DNA from: JBBQYA01 sp031412335 | GTDB taxonomy: Bacteria > Bacteroidota > Bacteroidia > Sphingobacteriales > Sphingobacteriaceae | DNA length: 64,000 bases | Assembly: GCA_031412335.1 (NCBI GenBank) | Contig: JANOCT010000024.1 | Coordinates: forward strand, 111,959-175,958 | Direction: 5' to 3' | Part shown: positions 61,723 to 64,000 of the stretch, in pieces | How the letters are laid out: every line of letters starts with the position of its first letter | Numbering within the stretch: the first letter of the stretch is position 1 | Program-made: the position numbers and the translations under genes | The notes under the pieces: generated by a model | Databases searched by the model: none | What the model was told of the DNA's origin: nothing | What the model saw: the letters and a program-made list of their open reading frames with translations, nothing else

Positions 61723-62415
61723 ATGATACGAATAAGGGCTTTTAGAGCTACACAAGACAAGGAAACTTGCGAAAAATTTATTGATGGGCATAGAAGATTA
61801 TTGGAAATACATTTTGGGCTTGCTAAAGTTACATCAAGTAGTGCAGAATGGATAGATCATGATAATACCTTTGTAATTGTAGCAGAAAGTGAAGACCGGC
61901 AAAAAGTTTACGGAGGAGCCAGAGTTCAATTAGCTGATGGTATTTTTCCGTTACCTATTGAAACAGCAATTGGAAAATACGATGCTAAGGTTCATGAAAT
62001 GGCTGTAAAAGGAACTTCGGAATTATGTGGTTTGTGGAACTCTATTGAAGTTGCCGGGCTGGGAATTGGAAGTATTTTTATGGCAAGAGTTGGAGTGGTA
62101 ATTGCTCAGCAGCTACCCATTGAAAGTATATTTTTTTTATGCGCACCCGTTACTGTAAGAATCGGAAAACGTATTGGTGGTGTAATTGAAACTAGTTTAG
62201 GAAACAATGGAAATTTCTTTTATCCGATGGATGATTTTATTGCAACAGCCATGGTTATTGCTGATTGCAAAGAATTAAGCCAAGCAGAGCCAAAGGAGAA
62301 AGATAGAATTATTGATTTGGTAAATAACCCAACTCAAAAAGCTACTGAATCTGGCCCAAAAGGAACGCTTGATATTGAATATGAGTTAAATGTATCAGAG
62401 AATTTATCAGTATGA
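61723..62415 (+). CDS. GNAT-fold / autoinducer-synthase-like acyltransferase (predicted)
   Basis: A 230-residue protein that reads as an acyltransferase of the GNAT/LuxI-like superfamily, with modest certainty. Supporting features are the early Arg and Phe positions (GHRRLLEIHFG), WIDHDNTFVIVAES and KVYGGARVQLADG (beta strands), ELCGLWNSIEVAGLGIGS, then MARVGVVIAQQLPI. No exact acetyl-CoA R/QxxGxG loop is seen, so the donor is unknown. The C-terminus (GPKGTLDIEYEL) is conserved-looking. It lies between the ThiF-like gene (24 bp before) and the kinase gene, which it overlaps by 4 bp (ATGA). Confidence 0.6.
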   Translation: MIRIRAFRATQDKETCEKFIDGHRRLLEIHFGLAKVTSSSAEWIDHDNTFVIVAESEDRQKVYGGARVQLADGIFPLPIETAIGKYDAKVHEMAVKGTSELCGLWNSIEVAGLGIGSIFMARVGVVIAQQLPIESIFFLCAPVTVRIGKRIGGVIETSLGNNGNFFYPMDDFIATAMVIADCKELSQAEPKEKDRIIDLVNNPTQKATESGPKGTLDIEYELNVSENLSV

Positions 62416-64000
62416 GGATTAAAAAAATCTATCTTTTTTATATTGCTTTTTGTTTTTTCGCAGTTCAGCTAAAAGCTCAGGATACCATAAAAATTTCTAG
62501 TTACGATCAACTTTCAAAAATTCAAGGAAGTATTTCATATTTAGAAGATAAAACAGGTTCCCTATCAATAAACGATGCTATAAAATCAGAATTTGAAATT
62601 ACAGATGGAGAAGTTCCAAATTTTCAAATAAGTAAATCTACCTTTTGGGTCAAAATTCTTTTAGAAAATAAAACAGACCAGAAAAATTTTATTCTAAATA
62701 TTGATTATCCTACCATTGATGAAGTAATGCTTTTTTCATCTACTATTCCAATTGATGAAAGTAAATTTGATAAATTAGGTGAGTTTAAAAACTTCTCGGA
62801 AAGATATTATGATCACCAGAGCTATTTATTCAAGCTTGTTTTACCTAAAAACAAAACCAGTACCTTTTATTTAAAAATCAAAGCATCTGAGCAATTACAA
62901 TTGCCGATGTCGGTAGGTTCGCCAAAAGCTGTTCTTGAAAGTTTGTTTAATAAAGATTTGATTTTTGGATTGTATATCGGAATTATTCTGGCTATGGTTC
63001 TCTATAATTTCTTTATATATTTTACCGTACGAGATCAGAATTACTTGTGGTATGTAGCCTATATTTTATTTACTGGCCTTACACAAGCTATGTTGCAAGG
63101 CTATACATTTCGTTTTCTATGGCCCAATTTACCAAGCTTTAATAATCATAGTGCATATTTAATTCCATTTTTGAATGGTATAGCCGCTGTCGAATTTACC
63201 CGTCGTTTTTTGCATGTTAAAAAATATTCTAATTTTTATAACAATGCTTTGTTAATTGTAATCGGTTTATATGTTATCTGCCTTTTATTAGGTTTGTCAG
63301 GGCTAAATATTGCTGCACAAAATGCTATTCAAATTACTGCTTTTCTTGCTTCTATTTTGGTTTTCGTAGTTGCAGTAAGTTTTTCTAGAAGAGGAGATAG
63401 AACAGCAAAGTTTTTCCTTTTTGCTTGGTCAATTTTCTTGTTGAGCGTATGCGTATTTGTCATGAGAAACTTTAATGTATTACCTTTTAACAATTTTACT
63501 TATTATGCTTTACAGGTAGGAAGCGCAATTGAGGTAATACTATTATCATTTGCCTTGGCAGATAAAATAAATATCTATCGAATAGAAAAAGAAATATCGC
63601 AAGCGGAAGCATTAAAAAGTGCTGAGGAAAATCAAAGAATTATTTCTGAACAAAACATTGTGTTAGAAGGAAAAGTAAAAGAAAGAACTGGAGCATTACA
63701 AATAGCGAATAATGAACTTTCTAAAACACTTGACAATTTGAAAGACACTCAATCGCAATTAGTTGATGCAGAAAAAATGGCGTCTCTTGGTCAGCTTACC
63801 GCTGGTATTGCGCATGAAATAAATAATCCCATCAATTTTGTAATATCAAATGTAAAACCTCTTAGAAGAGACATTGATGATGTTTTATCTGTTATTAAAA
63901 AATATGAGGAAATAGATGAACAAACAGATTTGCGTAAAAAATTACTTGAGATCAAGACTTTTAAGCAGGAAATTGATATGGATTATTTGGTTGATGAAAT
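62412..64000 (+). CDS. 7TM-DISM sensor histidine kinase (partial, cut by window end)
   Basis: A membrane sensor kinase; 529 codons are visible before the window ends. The signal peptide ends LKAQ (about 23). A periplasmic DISMED2-type ligand domain (about 25-165, with STFWVKILLEN) is followed by seven membrane segments (about 180-390), a coiled coil (about 395-455, ending in QSQLVDAEKMASLGQL) and the dimerisation/phospho-acceptor helix with His468 in GIAHEINNPINFV. The ATPase domain lies beyond the window. It overlaps the acyltransferase gene by 4 bp. DISMED2 domains are thought to sense small molecules such as carbohydrates; the ligand here is unknown. Confidence 0.93.
   Translation, partial: MRIKKIYLFYIAFCFFAVQLKAQDTIKISSYDQLSKIQGSISYLEDKTGSLSINDAIKSEFEITDGEVPNFQISKSTFWVKILLENKTDQKNFILNIDYPTIDEVMLFSSTIPIDESKFDKLGEFKNFSERYYDHQSYLFKLVLPKNKTSTFYLKIKASEQLQLPMSVGSPKAVLESLFNKDLIFGLYIGIILAMVLYNFFIYFTVRDQNYLWYVAYILFTGLTQAMLQGYTFRFLWPNLPSFNNHSAYLIPFLNGIAAVEFTRRFLHVKKYSNFYNNALLIVIGLYVICLLLGLSGLNIAAQNAIQITAFLASILVFVVAVSFSRRGDRTAKFFLFAWSIFLLSVCVFVMRNFNVLPFNNFTYYALQVGSAIEVILLSFALADKINIYRIEKEISQAEALKSAEENQRIISEQNIVLEGKVKERTGALQIANNELSKTLDNLKDTQSQLVDAEKMASLGQLTAGIAHEINNPINFVISNVKPLRRDIDDVLSVIKKYEEIDEQTDLRKKLLEIKTFKQEIDMDYLVDE

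Noticed and set aside
1..64000. CRISPR arrays, tRNA or rRNA genes, prophage, insertion sequences, toxin-antitoxin pairs
   Set aside because: I found no regularly spaced repeats, cloverleaf-like sequences, transposase or integrase motifs, or phage structural genes on either strand.

Overview
The window is an AT-rich chromosomal segment of a Bacteroidota bacterium, most likely from the Sphingobacteriales/Cytophagales/Chitinophagales side of the phylum. The evidence is three secreted proteins with type IX secretion (T9SS) C-terminal sorting domains, lipoproteins with charged residues right after the lipobox cysteine, -7 promoter boxes of the TAnnTTTG type instead of sigma70 boxes, few recognisable Shine-Dalgarno sites, and phylum-typical families (DUF3127, DUF2007, DUF4394, short AMP nucleosidase, DUF5117-type metalloprotease). 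The genus cannot be fixed from the sequence. I see no rRNA, tRNA, CRISPR array, prophage or insertion sequence; this is mostly core chromosome with some accessory genes. The first gene (trmD) and the last (a histidine kinase) are cut by the window edges.

Layout. 0-4 kb: trmD end, rplS, an amino-acid dehydrogenase, an MscS channel and an L,D-transpeptidase. 4-7.7 kb (minus strand): two small secreted or unknown proteins, then a membrane-lipid operon CPBP protease - DUF2007 - cdsA - psd. 7.7-10.5 kb: dusB, apaG, ffh. 10.6-17 kb: a T9SS protein and a complete cyanophycin cycle, with cphA (synthesis) divergent from cphB and an isoaspartyl peptidase (two-step breakdown to Asp and Arg). 17-22.5 kb: Prc-type protease, MBL-fold exonuclease and ATP-dependent DNA ligase in a tight run, then a GNAT. 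22.5-29 kb: an RluF-type pseudouridine synthase, fasciclin protein, gltX with a B12-binding protein and a crotonase, a lipoprotein and AMP nucleosidase. 29-34 kb: GDP-fucose synthase, trmB with a cysteine-less alkyltransferase-like protein, aroE, a ComA-like phosphosulfolactate synthase and a TPR protein. 34-54.8 kb: many extracytoplasmic proteases (M1 with a probable beta-barrel tail, DUF5117 type, M43, M14, rhomboid) among an aldehyde dehydrogenase, a TonB-domain protein, a DUF4394 lipoprotein, an RNA methyltransferase, DUF3127, a dipeptide epimerase and unknowns. 54.8-60 kb: a 1371-residue T9SS surface protein and a small outer-membrane barrel.

60-64 kb holds the most intriguing locus: a ThiF/E1-like adenylyltransferase, a GNAT-like or autoinducer-synthase-like acyltransferase and a 7TM-DISM sensor histidine kinase in one tight transcription unit, divergent from a receiver-only response regulator. 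Two small-molecule-type enzymes coupled to a periplasmic-sensing kinase look like a make-a-signal/sense-a-signal module. That function is inference only; the gene arrangement and motifs are directly visible.
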